Positions 27,276 through 36,693 of a DNA stretch of 64,000 bases are shown here, in pieces. Every line of letters starts with the position of its first letter. Within the stretch, counting starts at the first letter, position 1. The notes below the pieces were generated by a model that had not been told where the DNA came from, searched no databases, and saw only the letters and a program-made list of their open reading frames with translations. Origin of the DNA: Tautonia marina (GTDB taxonomy: Bacteria; Planctomycetota; Planctomycetia; Isosphaerales; Isosphaeraceae); NCBI RefSeq assembly GCF_009177065.1, contig NZ_WEZF01000019.1:85603-149602 (forward strand). The letters are read 5' to 3'. The position numbers were made by a program, and so were the translations under genes.

Positions 27276-28751
27276 TCACCTCCCCGTCTGCTGATGGAGG
27301 GCGGCTTCATTGTAAGGAGTATTGATCGTGACAGGGCCACTCGGGTCGAGGTAAGAGATCTCACTGACTGATGAATGACCTGAATTCGGAGAGATCGTGA
27401 TCATCCTCCGGTAGCCCTCAAGATAGGGAGGACCGGGCAGACCCACCTCACGCGGCATGGGCAAGAGGGGCTGAGCGGCGGCCGTGGCCCCGGGCGGCGG
27501 CGTATGAACATCTTCTCGGGCGGCGATCCAGAGGAAGTAGAACGGGAAGCCGGTGGTCATGGATTGACGCAGGCCATAAGGGGTCGAGGGGACCACCTGC
27601 CCATTCGGATAGATCATCAGGTCGACGATTCCGGTGACCGGGTCGATCGGCACGCGGGATCGCTCGGGAATGATGTTTGGGTCCGCCAGGCCGAGGGTCG
27701 TGAAGTCGATCACCGATCCGGCCGGCAGGGTGTATTCGCGGGAGTCGCTCGCGGCGCTCGGGCGTCGGGAGATGACGTAGCGAAAGCGACGAACGTTGGC
27801 GAAATCGGTGATTAAGAACGGGGTACCACCGAGCGGGTCTGCCAGCGGTGTGAGAAGCGGGATGTTCCCAGGACCGACCGCGTCGTTGACGCGAGCCCAG
27901 AGGAAGGCTCGGAGGATGGGGTCGTCCTCCTCGTATTCGGGGGGAACAGCCGGAAGGCCGAGGAGGAGTTCGGCGGGATCATCAACGAATCCGGCGATTC
28001 CACCGTTGTCGATCCCGTTATAGCCTGGGTCGATCACGCCATCGCCGTTGTTGTCGATCCCGTCGAAGTGCGGGTCAACGTAGCCGTTGCCGCTATCGTC
28101 GCGACCGTTGACGAGGTGGAGAATCTCGTAGCTGGGGTCGGTCGAGATCGGCAGGGCCTGAACCTGATTCCCCGCCGCCTGGCCGTTGACCGTACGGTTG
28201 ATGAAGCGTTCGGGATTGCCGGCCTGAGGCCCGACGGTGATCGGCCCGGCGATGGTGAATTCGTTCCCGCCACCACCGATCCGGATCGTTTCCCCCTGGC
28301 GAATGTTAAAGTGCCAGGCAGTGGGGGAGGAGGGGATACCGTCGTTGTCGGTCTTGGCGCCGTAAACCGCGAGGCGACGAATTTCGATCGGGAGCCCGGT
28401 GACGGCCGGGGTGAAGATTTCGACCACCGGCACCACCAGGCCTTCGGAGTAGTTCGGCGGGGTGGTGAGGGTTACCATCCGGTTCGAGACGACGACGCCG
28501 GTGGTGAGGTCGGTCAGGTCGGGGTCGGGCAGGAAGCGGACCCCCTGGGGCTGGCCGGTGCCGGCGGCACGGTCGCGGGTCATGGAGATGTTGGCTTGCA
28601 CGATGCTCGCCCCCTCGCTGACGGCGCGTTCGGCGAAGGTGACGTAGGCGGTCGGCAGGGCCGCGGCGCTGAGCAAGAGGATGATGGCAATGACCACCAG
28701 CAACTCGGTCAGGGTCACCCCCGAGCGTCGGGGCATGCGCGGGGCAATCAT
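27276..28751 (-). CDS. GspH/FimT-like pseudopilin with tandem acidic loops
   Basis: The product has 491 residues. Its N-terminus is [20 protein letters not shown] (Gly11, Glu at +5). The ALPTAYVTFAERAVSEGASIV stretch resembles GspH/FimT after the helix (a short loop followed by a helix with a run of small residues). Residues about 218-257 hold three tandem D/N-rich loops (DDSGNGYVD, DGIDNNGDGVID, NGIDNGG...FVDD) that look like calcium loops of the dockerin/EF-hand kind. The start overlaps the stop of the preceding gene by one base (TGATG), so translation is coupled. Canonical GspH is about 170 residues. Confidence 0.78.
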   Translation of the reverse strand: MIAPRMPRRSGVTLTELLVVIAIILLLSAAALPTAYVTFAERAVSEGASIVQANISMTRDRAAGTGQPQGVRFLPDPDLTDLTTGVVVSNRMVTLTTPPNYSEGLVVPVVEIFTPAVTGLPIEIRRLAVYGAKTDNDGIPSSPTAWHFNIRQGETIRIGGGGNEFTIAGPITVGPQAGNPERFINRTVNGQAAGNQVQALPISTDPSYEILHLVNGRDDSGNGYVDPHFDGIDNNGDGVIDPGYNGIDNGGIAGFVDDPAELLLGLPAVPPEYEEDDPILRAFLWARVNDAVGPGNIPLLTPLADPLGGTPFLITDFANVRRFRYVISRRPSAASDSREYTLPAGSVIDFTTLGLADPNIIPERSRVPIDPVTGIVDLMIYPNGQVVPSTPYGLRQSMTTGFPFYFLWIAAREDVHTPPPGATAAAQPLLPMPREVGLPGPPYLEGYRRMITISPNSGHSSVSEISYLDPSGPVTINTPYNEAALHQQTGR

Positions 28752-30451
28752 CAGCGTCCTCCCGTGCCCAGGGTGTTCGGTGAATGGTTGGTGAGGTCAT
28801 CGACGCCCCAGCGGTCTCGCAGGGGGACCGTGAACGGGCTGGCGTCGGCCGGCAACTGATAGAGGGCCATCTTCTGAGTCAGATTAGCGGCGTTGGAGAG
28901 GTCGGCGGGACCGGCCTGGCCGGGAATGCGTTGGTAGGGGTCGGATCGGGACGCCTGGTTTTCAATCAGGGTCATCCGGGCGGCAGTGGTCGCCGCATCG
29001 CCAGCGGGCAGGGAGGCGGGGTCCTGGACCGATCCGGAATAGGTCACCCCAAAACTGCCGACGCCAAGCTGACGGTCGGGACCGGCAGAGAGAATCAGGT
29101 GCTTGAAGAAGTACGAACGACGCTTGTAGAAGTGCGTGCGATCCCAGAGGAACCCGCGTGAGGGGAACGGCTGCGACACGGAACCGGCGGGCAGGTCGGC
29201 ATACGGATCAAGCAGGCTGAAGAATTGCTGCTGAAAGACATTCGCTCGTGCGCTCATCTGAGCAGCATTATCGGGGTAGCCGGTCGTCGGATCGGCCCAC
29301 CAGCCGGGAGAGACGAGCAACTGGTTCGGGTCGAGGGGGTTTTCTTCTCGGATTTCTCGAAGATCGCCCGCCGTGTAGGGGGCTTCACCTTTCTGAAGGC
29401 CGCGAGTCGTCGCACCGTACTCGGAAACGAAGTAGACCGGCCAGCGGTAGAACTGAAGCGGCTGACCCCAGGCATCGACGAACTCGGGAAGGCCGTCGCC
29501 GTCGGTGTCCTGGACTTCCTGGGGAGTGAAGTCATCGGCGCTGAAAACGCTGCCGAGCGGCCCGACCCCGCTGACGAGGATGGCGTAGAGCATCTCCGAT
29601 CGCGCGGTGAGATGGCGATGATTGCCGAGCCTGGTCGTCAGATCGGTTTGCAAGGCCGAGAAACTGGCCGCGCGGTCGGGATCGCCGGGACGGTACAGTT
29701 CGTCGATCGTAAATTCGTCGATCAAACCATTGCCGTCGTCGTCGATGCCGTTGTAGCCGCGGGGCGGGTAGCCGAGCTGCCGCGTCAGGCTGCCGATGGC
29801 CGAATAGGAGGCGCCGAAGATCCCCTGGCCGGCCGGAGGGCTCGTAAAGCGGACCTGCGACGGGTCGAGGCCGCTCATGTCTCCGAGCCGCGTGAGGCCC
29901 GCTCCGAAAAGCTTGGTATCGCCATCCCAGACCTGATCGATCTGCAAGGCGTGGCCGAGTGGCAGCACATAGGGGGCGTAGGCGGCCGGAATCTGGGGGA
30001 AGGCGGAGCCGGCCCCGGGACCAGGAGCCATCGACGACGGCTTGAAGGGGACGCCGGTGAAGTTCAACGGGTAAAGCTGATCCGGCTGCACGAAGAAGAC
30101 GTCGGGCAGCTCGCGCTTGAGGTAGTCGATCTGAGCGATGAGCCGGGCACGGGCCTCGGAATCGACGTAGCGGACGGTTCCGCTCACCGGATCGGGGGCG
30201 ATGGACATGGCCATGAAGCGGTGGCCGTTGTTCGGCTCGGGCCGCTGGCCGGTGAGGGCCTCGATCCGGTCGGAAACGGCGAGGTCGAGCTTCTGGATGA
30301 GGGACTGAGTGGCCCGTTCGTTGGCCCGTTTCAGCCCTTCGAACGAGGCGACCAGGAGGAAGGACATCATGATGCCGATGATCAGGATCACGACGCCCAG
30401 CTCGACCAGGGTGAAGCCGGCGCGGCGTCGTGGCGAGGATCGGGATCGCAT
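28751..30451 (-). CDS. Additional large pseudopilin with acidic loops
   Basis: The product has 566 residues from the ATG at 30451, which has GGGGAGG 5-6 bases upstream. The prepilin segment is RRRAGFTLVELGVVILIIGI with Gly12 and Glu at +5. Acidic loops lie at about 236-246 (IDDDGNGLIDE) and 315-326 (DTDGDGLPEFVD); the latter is followed by AWGQPLQFY, a motif often seen after the helix of GspG-like proteins. Another segment, HLILSAGPDRQLGVG, parallels QIISAGRDRLFGTGG in the neighbour. It has no clear counterpart in the classical G-H-I-J-K set and may be a second GspG-type pseudopilin. The 88-base upstream gap suggests that it is in the same operon. Confidence 0.75.
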   Translation of the reverse strand: MRSRSSPRRRAGFTLVELGVVILIIGIMMSFLLVASFEGLKRANERATQSLIQKLDLAVSDRIEALTGQRPEPNNGHRFMAMSIAPDPVSGTVRYVDSEARARLIAQIDYLKRELPDVFFVQPDQLYPLNFTGVPFKPSSMAPGPGAGSAFPQIPAAYAPYVLPLGHALQIDQVWDGDTKLFGAGLTRLGDMSGLDPSQVRFTSPPAGQGIFGASYSAIGSLTRQLGYPPRGYNGIDDDGNGLIDEFTIDELYRPGDPDRAASFSALQTDLTTRLGNHRHLTARSEMLYAILVSGVGPLGSVFSADDFTPQEVQDTDGDGLPEFVDAWGQPLQFYRWPVYFVSEYGATTRGLQKGEAPYTAGDLREIREENPLDPNQLLVSPGWWADPTTGYPDNAAQMSARANVFQQQFFSLLDPYADLPAGSVSQPFPSRGFLWDRTHFYKRRSYFFKHLILSAGPDRQLGVGSFGVTYSGSVQDPASLPAGDAATTAARMTLIENQASRSDPYQRIPGQAGPADLSNAANLTQKMALYQLPADASPFTVPLRDRWGVDDLTNHSPNTLGTGGR

Positions 30452-30539
30452 GGCATCCTCCCCTGGAATACAGTCTTTCAGCAATCGACCGAGGTTCATC
30501 CCTTCACGCCTTCCTGGTTCAAGTGCGATCGGCGAGCGA

Positions 30540-31697
30540 TCAGTCAAGCGTGCCGTTGGAAATGTTGGTGACGTTGTCACGCTCGCGAGTGCGCCCGTCG
30601 CCAGGGAGGCGATCGCCGGTCCCGCTGCTGGAGTACTGGCCGCCGGTGCCAAACAGGCGGTCGCGGCCAGCGGAGATGATCTGATACGACTGCGGCTGGT
30701 GGAACGTGGCCGGCTTGTCGCCGGTGGCCACCGGAAGGCTACTGGTGTAAGGGTTCGGCAAGGGGGAGCCCGTGACCCGAGCACTCACTCCATTCAAGAC
30801 CGGGAACGAGACCGAGAAGGGGAGGGCGACCGGGTTCGGCTCGGAGATGGCGCCGGCGTTGAAATTGACGTCGTTCGGGTCGTAGCCCTGCCCGCCGTAG
30901 GAGCTGAAATAGGCGAAGTAACGCCCGGCCGGTCCCTCGCCGAGCGGGTCGATGTAGCCGGGAATGCCGTCGAAGTCGTCGTCCACCAGGCGCTCGGCGC
31001 GGAACTCGAAGAACGGCTCGGAGCGGTTCTGGCCGACCGGGTCGAGGGTGCCGTCGGGCAGGTACGCGGGCCGGAACGGGTTTCGAGGATTGCCGCCAAA
31101 GCCCCCGACCCCTTCCAGGGTGTAGGTGCTACCGACGATCGTGTGGGTGGGGATGCCGCCGAGGAAGAAGGCCAGGCACTCGTGCCCTTCGAGGTAGATT
31201 GGGTTCGCGTCGAGCACGCCGTTGCCGTTGAAGTCGTAATACCCACCGACAATGCCCGAGGCGGCCGGACCGGTCGAGAACTGCGTTTTCGAGAAGAACT
31301 TCCGCATGACGGAGATCGATTTCTGAGCCAACGCGGCGTAGGTCTGGTCACCCACGCCCGTCACCACCTGCGGATTGCCGCCGATGTTGGCCGCCGGGCT
31401 CTGGTAGCTCATGCCGGCGTAGAAGGGGACGCTGTCGAGCGCGACGGCGGCAGAGTCGTAACCACCGTCCTCGGCCAGAATGATCCGGCTCGGCGGATAG
31501 TCGCCGAACTTGTTCTGGAAGCTGGCCAGGGCCTGGGCGAGGGTGTTGATCTCTCCCCCGACGCGGGCATCGTTGGCGCGACCGACGGCGCTCCAGATGA
31601 CGGGGATCAGCAGGCCGATGAGGACCCCGATGATCGTGATCACGACCAGGAGCTCAACCAGGGTGAAGCCGGTCCGACGGCGTTCGGCGGGGGTCAT
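30540..31697 (-). CDS. GspG/PilE-like pseudopilin, enlarged
   Basis: The product has 385 residues from the ATG at 31697 (GGAGG 8 bases upstream). Its N-terminus RRRTGFTLVELLVVITIIGV followed by LIGLLIPVIWSAVGRANDAR is a clean class III prepilin of the GspG/PilE type, with Gly10 and Glu at +5. It continues as EINTLAQALASFQNKFGDYP, the GspG helix that precedes the conserved Pro. Loops at 155-163 (DFNGNGVLD) and 239-250 (DDDFDGIPGYID) resemble Ca2+ sites; GspG pseudopilins are known to bind calcium. It is the first pseudopilin gene after gspF, the classical gspG position. Its length is about 2.5 times that of GspG. Confidence 0.85.
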   Translation of the reverse strand: MTPAERRRTGFTLVELLVVITIIGVLIGLLIPVIWSAVGRANDARVGGEINTLAQALASFQNKFGDYPPSRIILAEDGGYDSAAVALDSVPFYAGMSYQSPAANIGGNPQVVTGVGDQTYAALAQKSISVMRKFFSKTQFSTGPAASGIVGGYYDFNGNGVLDANPIYLEGHECLAFFLGGIPTHTIVGSTYTLEGVGGFGGNPRNPFRPAYLPDGTLDPVGQNRSEPFFEFRAERLVDDDFDGIPGYIDPLGEGPAGRYFAYFSSYGGQGYDPNDVNFNAGAISEPNPVALPFSVSFPVLNGVSARVTGSPLPNPYTSSLPVATGDKPATFHQPQSYQIISAGRDRLFGTGGQYSSSGTGDRLPGDGRTRERDNVTNISNGTLD

Positions 31698-31984
31698 CGT
31701 CGCATCCTCCGAAGTGCGGGGGCCGATCCGAGAAGGGAGTCGGGGAGCCAGAATCGTACGGTCTTGGACGGGTACAGTGACACGATCGTTCACGAAATTT
31801 CATCTCGATTTCCCGAATCCATCCCCCTGACCCCCCACGGAAGGGGGTGCTCATGCATTGATGCCGCCTGGTGGCCAGGGCACGCACGACAGGGAGGACG
31901 GAGAAGGGAGAACGGTCGGCCCTCTCTGGGCCTCGATCGAAGCCCAGAGAGGATCGGAGTCGGGCGAAAACCAAGGAGAACGGA

Positions 31985-33241
31985 TCAGCCCGAGAGTTCG
32001 CTAATCAGCTTGACCAGCGGCATGAACAGGGCGATGACGATGAAGCCGATGATGCCGCCGAGGACGACGATCATGATCGGTTCGAGCAGGCTGACGAGCG
32101 ACTCGACGGCCGCCTCGACTTCTTCATCGTAGTTGTCGGCGATTTTCATGAGCATGGTATCAAGCTCACCGGTTTCCTCGCCGACGTCGATCATGTTGAC
32201 GACGATGTCGTCGACGATCCGAGCCTCGCGGAGGGGCTGGGCGATGGTTTCACCCTCTCGGATCGAGTCGTAGATGCGGGTGAACGCCCGTTCGAAGACC
32301 GCGTTGCCGGCGGTGTCTCGGACGATGTTCAGCGATTCGAGAATCGGCACGCCCGACTGCACGAGGGTGCCGAGGGTCCGGGTGGTTCGGGCGACCACCG
32401 ATTTTTCGAGGATCGTGCCCATCACCGGAATCAAAAGTTGCACACGGTCGCCGATGTAGGCGCCGGTTTTACTCCGGTAGAGGAGCTTGACGAAGACCCA
32501 CCAGATGGCTGGGATCAACGGAGCGAGATACCAGTAATTGACGACCACGTGGCTGCCGTTGATCAGGGCCACGGTCATCTGGGGCAGGTCGACGCCGAAG
32601 TCGATGAAGATGGCTTCGAACTTCGGCACGATCCAGTACATGATGAAGCCGACGATGAGGATGGCCACGAAGATGACCACCACCGGGTAGACCATGGCCG
32701 ACTTGATCCGGCGCTTGAGCGACTGGCTCTTCTCCATGAAGTCGGCCAGGCGCTGGAGGATCGCTTCGAGGGCACCGCCGGCCTCACCGGCCTTGACCAT
32801 GTTGCAGTAGAGGCGGTCGAAGCACTTGTGGTGCTTGGACATGGCCTCGGAGAGGGTCGAGCCACTCTCGATGTCTTCGATGACGTCGGCAAGGGAGTTT
32901 TTCAGGACGCCGGGCTTGGCCTGTCCTTCGAGGATTTTGAGGCTGCGAAGGATCGGCAGGCCGGCGTCCTGCAGGGTGGAGAGCTGTCGGGTGAAGGTCG
33001 TTAGTTGCTTGGATGAGACCTTGCCGATGGTGAACGACTTCTTCTTGCGACGGCCGGCCGGTCGCTTGGCGGCGGAGGTGCCACCCTTCTTGGCTTTCTT
33101 GGCGGCGCGCTCGCTGATCTTGGTGACGAAGTAGCCTTTCTGGCGGATCAGCTGTTGGGCTTCTTCCTGGGTGGAGGCGTCGATGGAGTCCTTGACTTCC
33201 TTGCCGGTGTGATCCATCGCCTCGTACTGAAAGGTCGGCAT
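31985..33241 (-). CDS. GspF/PilC inner-membrane platform protein
   Basis: The protein has 418 residues, the normal length of the family. It has an N-terminal cytoplasmic region (MPTFQYEAMDHTGKEVKDSI, then a Lys/Ala-rich linker AAKKAKKGGTSAAKRPAGRR) and two repeats of the GspF domain, with transmembrane segments VVVIFVAILIVGFIMYWIVP, YLAPLIPAIWWVFVKLL and IMIVVLGGIIGFIVIALFMP. The typical FTRQLSTLQDAGLPILRSLK is present. It is the inner-membrane anchor that couples the ATPase to pseudopilus assembly. It follows the second GspE gene by 97 bases and precedes the GspG-like gene by 287 bases. The Lys-rich insert after residue 45 is not usual. Confidence 0.95.
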   Translation of the reverse strand: MPTFQYEAMDHTGKEVKDSIDASTQEEAQQLIRQKGYFVTKISERAAKKAKKGGTSAAKRPAGRRKKKSFTIGKVSSKQLTTFTRQLSTLQDAGLPILRSLKILEGQAKPGVLKNSLADVIEDIESGSTLSEAMSKHHKCFDRLYCNMVKAGEAGGALEAILQRLADFMEKSQSLKRRIKSAMVYPVVVIFVAILIVGFIMYWIVPKFEAIFIDFGVDLPQMTVALINGSHVVVNYWYLAPLIPAIWWVFVKLLYRSKTGAYIGDRVQLLIPVMGTILEKSVVARTTRTLGTLVQSGVPILESLNIVRDTAGNAVFERAFTRIYDSIREGETIAQPLREARIVDDIVVNMIDVGEETGELDTMLMKIADNYDEEVEAAVESLVSLLEPIMIVVLGGIIGFIVIALFMPLVKLISELSG

Positions 33242-33338
33242 CTCCTCGTCCCCCTGGGTGGTCCTGGTCGGTCGATCCGTTTGCGGGCGGTGGTCGGTCG
33301 CGTGACGATTCGCGGAATAAAACGAGAGGTGTCTGAGA

Positions 33339-35057
33339 TCAGTCTTCAGTGATCGTGGCTTTGAGCACTTCCTCGACGGTGGTCAGGCCGTCGTTGATGG
33401 CTTCGAGGCCCGACTCGCGCAGGGTCTGCATACCGTACTTGCGGCAAGCCTCGCGGAATTCGTCGAGCGAGGTTTCGCGGACGACCAGCTCGCGAAGAGA
33501 ATCGTTCATGATCACCAGTTCATAAAGGCCCATGCGTCCCTTGTAACCGGTGTTGTTGCAGCGGTCGCAGCCGCGGCCGTAGAAGAATTTCTGGGCGGCT
33601 CCTTCCTCGGGAGAGAGGCCCAGTTCGAAGAGGATTTCCTCGCTCGGGCGGAACTCGGTGCGGCAGTTCGGGCAGATTTTGCGGACGAGCCGCTGGGCGA
33701 GCACCCCTTCGACCGTGGCGGTGATGAGGAAGGGGGGGATGCCCATGTCGCGCAGGCGGGTGACGGCCGAGGGGGCGTCGTTGGTGTGCAGGGTGGTGAA
33801 GACGATGTGGCCGGTCAGCGAGGCCTGAATGGAGATCTCGGCAGTTTCGAGGTCTCGGGTTTCTCCGACCAGGATCTTATCGGGGTCTTGCCGGAGGATG
33901 GCTCGCAGGCAGGCGGCGAAGGTCACGCCGATCTCGGCGTTGATGGGGCACTGGATGAGGCCGTCGATGTCGTACTCGACCGGTTCCTCGGTGGTGATGA
34001 TCTTATCTTCAACCGTGTTCAGTTCGTTGAGCGTGGCGTAAAGGGTGGTCGTCTTGCCGGAGGAGGTCGGCCCGGTGACGAGGATAATGCCGTTGGGCTT
34101 GTGGACCAGCTCGCGCCATCGGCGGAGGGTCTCCTGAGACATGCCGATCTTTTCGAGGTCGAGCTGCACGACCGTGCGGTCGAGAATCCGGAGGACGACC
34201 GATTCGCCGAACATCGTCGGCAGGGTCGAGACGCGGATGTCGACCGAGTTGCCGCCGATGTTCAGCTCGATCCGGCCGTCCTGCGGCAAGCGGCGTTCGG
34301 CGATATCAAGGTTGGACATGACCTTGATGCGGCTGGCGATGGCGGGCGCGAGGTGGCGAGGGGGTGGGACCAGTTCGTAAAGGACGCCGTCGACGCGATA
34401 CCGCATCTTGTATTCATCTTCGAACGGCTCGAAGTGAATGTCGGAGGCCTTGTCCTTGATCGAGAGCAGGAGCACCATGTTCAGGAGCTTGCGCACGGGG
34501 GCGGCGTCGGCCATTTCCTCGATGGCTTCGAGGTCGATGGTGCTCTCGCTGCGGTTCTGGAACCGGGAGAGATCCTTGTCGGACTCGATCTGCCGGATGA
34601 CGTCGTTGAGCGACTCCTTATCGGAGCCGGCGTAGAGTTCCTCGATCTTGGCCATGACCTCGGATTCCGAGGCGATGACGCCGCGAACCTCGACACCGAG
34701 GAAGGAGCGCAGGCTGTCGAGCGTGGCCGGGTTCTGGGGCTCGGCCATGGCGACGGTGACGGCCTTGTCCTTGCGGCCGATGGCCACGGGGACGACCTTG
34801 AAGGCTTCGGCCATCGACTGGTTGACCGTCTCGATCACCTCGGGCGGGACGGTCGTGTCGGAGAGCTTGATGACCTTCATGCCGAGCTGTTCGCCGAGGG
34901 CACGCAGCACGTGCTCCTCGCGCACCAGGCCGAGGCGAACGGCGACCTTGCCGATCAGCTCGCCGCCGGAGTTCTTCTGCTCCTCCAGGACTTTCCAGAG
35001 GGCCTCCTCGTCGAGGTAGCCCATGTCGACCAGGATCGTTCCGAGACGTCGAGCCAT
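33339..35057 (-). CDS. GspE/PilB-family assembly ATPase (copy 2)
   Basis: The protein has 572 residues, starting with MARRLGTILVDMGYLDEEAL, the N1E (MshEN) domain typical of PilB/GspE. The core ATPase shows the Walker A loop GPTSSGKTTTLY, DPDKILVGETRDLETAEISI (Asp box and Walker B region) and FTTLHTNDAPSAVTRLRDMG (His box). The tetracysteine zinc motif reads CPNCRTEF...CDRCNNTGYK. It powers assembly of pseudopilins into the fibre from the cytoplasmic side. It lies directly upstream of gspF, the arrangement found in T2SS and T4P operons. A second paralogue lies at 36694-38409; the two differ in length of the N-terminal part and in many positions. Confidence 0.95.
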   Translation of the reverse strand: MARRLGTILVDMGYLDEEALWKVLEEQKNSGGELIGKVAVRLGLVREEHVLRALGEQLGMKVIKLSDTTVPPEVIETVNQSMAEAFKVVPVAIGRKDKAVTVAMAEPQNPATLDSLRSFLGVEVRGVIASESEVMAKIEELYAGSDKESLNDVIRQIESDKDLSRFQNRSESTIDLEAIEEMADAAPVRKLLNMVLLLSIKDKASDIHFEPFEDEYKMRYRVDGVLYELVPPPRHLAPAIASRIKVMSNLDIAERRLPQDGRIELNIGGNSVDIRVSTLPTMFGESVVLRILDRTVVQLDLEKIGMSQETLRRWRELVHKPNGIILVTGPTSSGKTTTLYATLNELNTVEDKIITTEEPVEYDIDGLIQCPINAEIGVTFAACLRAILRQDPDKILVGETRDLETAEISIQASLTGHIVFTTLHTNDAPSAVTRLRDMGIPPFLITATVEGVLAQRLVRKICPNCRTEFRPSEEILFELGLSPEEGAAQKFFYGRGCDRCNNTGYKGRMGLYELVIMNDSLRELVVRETSLDEFREACRKYGMQTLRESGLEAINDGLTTVEEVLKATITED

Positions 35058-35206
35058 GGCTGGGAATCACCTTCGGGCTGCTCGGCCGGAGCCGGGAAGT
35101 GAGCGGGACGGGGTCATCAACAACCGAGTGATCGGGTGGGAGGAGTGGCTCCGGGAATTGCGATCGCCGGGGCCACTCGACGCGGGAGCAAACCGAGGAC
35201 GAGGAG

Positions 35207-36337
35207 TTATCGCTTCTTGGCGCCGCCGTCCTCGTCGTCCTCCTCCTCATCCACGTCGTCGAAGATGCCCTTCTTGGCCAGTTCGATGCGTTCGCGCAGG
35301 TCGTTGGGCTTGCGGGCCTTGTAAATGATTTCGGTTTCCTCGACGAGGCCCTGGCGCCAGAGGTTGAACAGCGAGTCGTCCATCAGGATCATGCCGTGCT
35401 TGCGGCCGGTCTGGATGGAGGAGTCGATCCGGTAGGTCTTGTTTTCTCGGATCAGGTTGGCGATGGCCGAGGTCACGACCAGGCACTCGTAGGCGGCGAC
35501 CAGCCCTTTCGGCTTGCGTGGGAGGAGCGTCTGGGCGAGGATGCCGATGATCGCCACCGAGAGCTGGGTGCGGATCTGGTCCTGCTGCTCCTTGGGGAAG
35601 ACGTCGATGATGCGGTTGACCGTGCCTTCGGCCGAGTTGGTGTGCAGGGTGCCGAAGACGATGTGGCCGGTCTCGGCGGCGGTGATGGCCGCGGAGATGG
35701 TGGCCAGGTCACGCATTTCGCCGACGAGGATGATGTCCGGGTCCATCCGGAGGGCGCGACGAATGGCCTCGGGGAAGTCAGGGACGTCGATGCCGATCTC
35801 GCGTTGGTTGACGAGCGACTTGTTGTGCTGGTGGAAGTACTCGATCGGGTCTTCGATGGTGATGATGTGGCGATCGAGGTTGTTGTTGATCCAGTTGATC
35901 ATCGAGGCAAGGCTGGTGGTCTTGCCCGAGCCGGTCGGCCCGGTGACGAGGATCAGACCGCGGGGGCGTTGAATCAATTCCTCGATGACCCAGGGCAGCC
36001 CGAGCTGCTCGAAGGTCAAGAACTCGTTCGGAATCCGCCGCAGCACCAGCCCGATATTGCCGCGTTGCTTGAAGATGGCGACGCGGAAGCGGGCCATCTC
36101 GCCGAAGGCGAAGCCGAAGTCGGTGCCGCCGACTTCCTGCAACTCCTGCTGGCAGCGTTCCGGGGTGATGCTCTTCATCAAGGCCACCGTGTCAGGCGGC
36201 TCGAGCACCTTGGTGGCCAGGGGACGCATATGACCATGCAGCCGGAGCATCGGGGGGCTGCCGACGGTCAGGTGCAGGTCGCTGGCTTTCTGGGTACAGA
36301 CGGTCTGGAGCAGCTTGTCGATCAGCAGCGTGCCCAT
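35207..36337 (-). CDS. pilT: PilT-family retraction ATPase
   Basis: The protein has 376 residues, typical of PilT. It starts MGTLLIDKLLQTVCTQKASD, lacks the N-terminal MshEN domain and the zinc motif of GspE/PilB, and shows the SDLHLTVGSPPMLRLHG segment, Walker A GPTGSGKTTSLASM, IILVGEMRDLATISAAITAA and GTLHTNSAEGTVNRIIDVF. In PilT these form the hexameric retraction motor. The C-terminus carries a cluster of acidic residues (DDVDEEEDDEDGG). A retraction motor is not a part of standard type II secretion systems, so its place between the two GspE genes suggests a dynamic, T4P-like fibre. The ATG at 36337 fits the family start. Confidence 0.95.
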   Translation of the reverse strand: MGTLLIDKLLQTVCTQKASDLHLTVGSPPMLRLHGHMRPLATKVLEPPDTVALMKSITPERCQQELQEVGGTDFGFAFGEMARFRVAIFKQRGNIGLVLRRIPNEFLTFEQLGLPWVIEELIQRPRGLILVTGPTGSGKTTSLASMINWINNNLDRHIITIEDPIEYFHQHNKSLVNQREIGIDVPDFPEAIRRALRMDPDIILVGEMRDLATISAAITAAETGHIVFGTLHTNSAEGTVNRIIDVFPKEQQDQIRTQLSVAIIGILAQTLLPRKPKGLVAAYECLVVTSAIANLIRENKTYRIDSSIQTGRKHGMILMDDSLFNLWRQGLVEETEIIYKARKPNDLRERIELAKKGIFDDVDEEEDDEDGGAKKR

Positions 36338-36693
36338 GGACTCCGGTTCCTCACGTCGATCGAGATCGAAAAGGGATGGGGGTAGCCCCGAGGCTCGAAT
36401 CCACCGGGGCTTGACTTTGTCTCGCAACCCAACTGTCAGACGGAAGACCGACCGTGAATCAAGAGTTGCGACGAGAGGACCCGGGAACCCGGTTCGCTCT
36501 CATTATTCGGAACGATCACGGAACGGATCAAGCAACCGCAGGCGATTGCCACGAACGGGCGTCGGGTTGGCGAGCCTTTGCAGTCGGCTCGCTCAGCCCG
36601 ATCGCGTCGAAAGGTCGAAGCTGGGCGAGCGCCGTTTCGCCCCGAGGGTGGGCCGAGCCGCCCGGGCGGCCTCGACCCGGATCGCGCCACGAC
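36338..36693. other. Intergenic region between GspE copy 1 and pilT
   Basis: This 356-base gap separates two genes in the same direction and may hold a promoter for the pilT-gspE-gspF group. I recognise no standard promoter, hairpin or gene in it. Confidence 0.4.
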
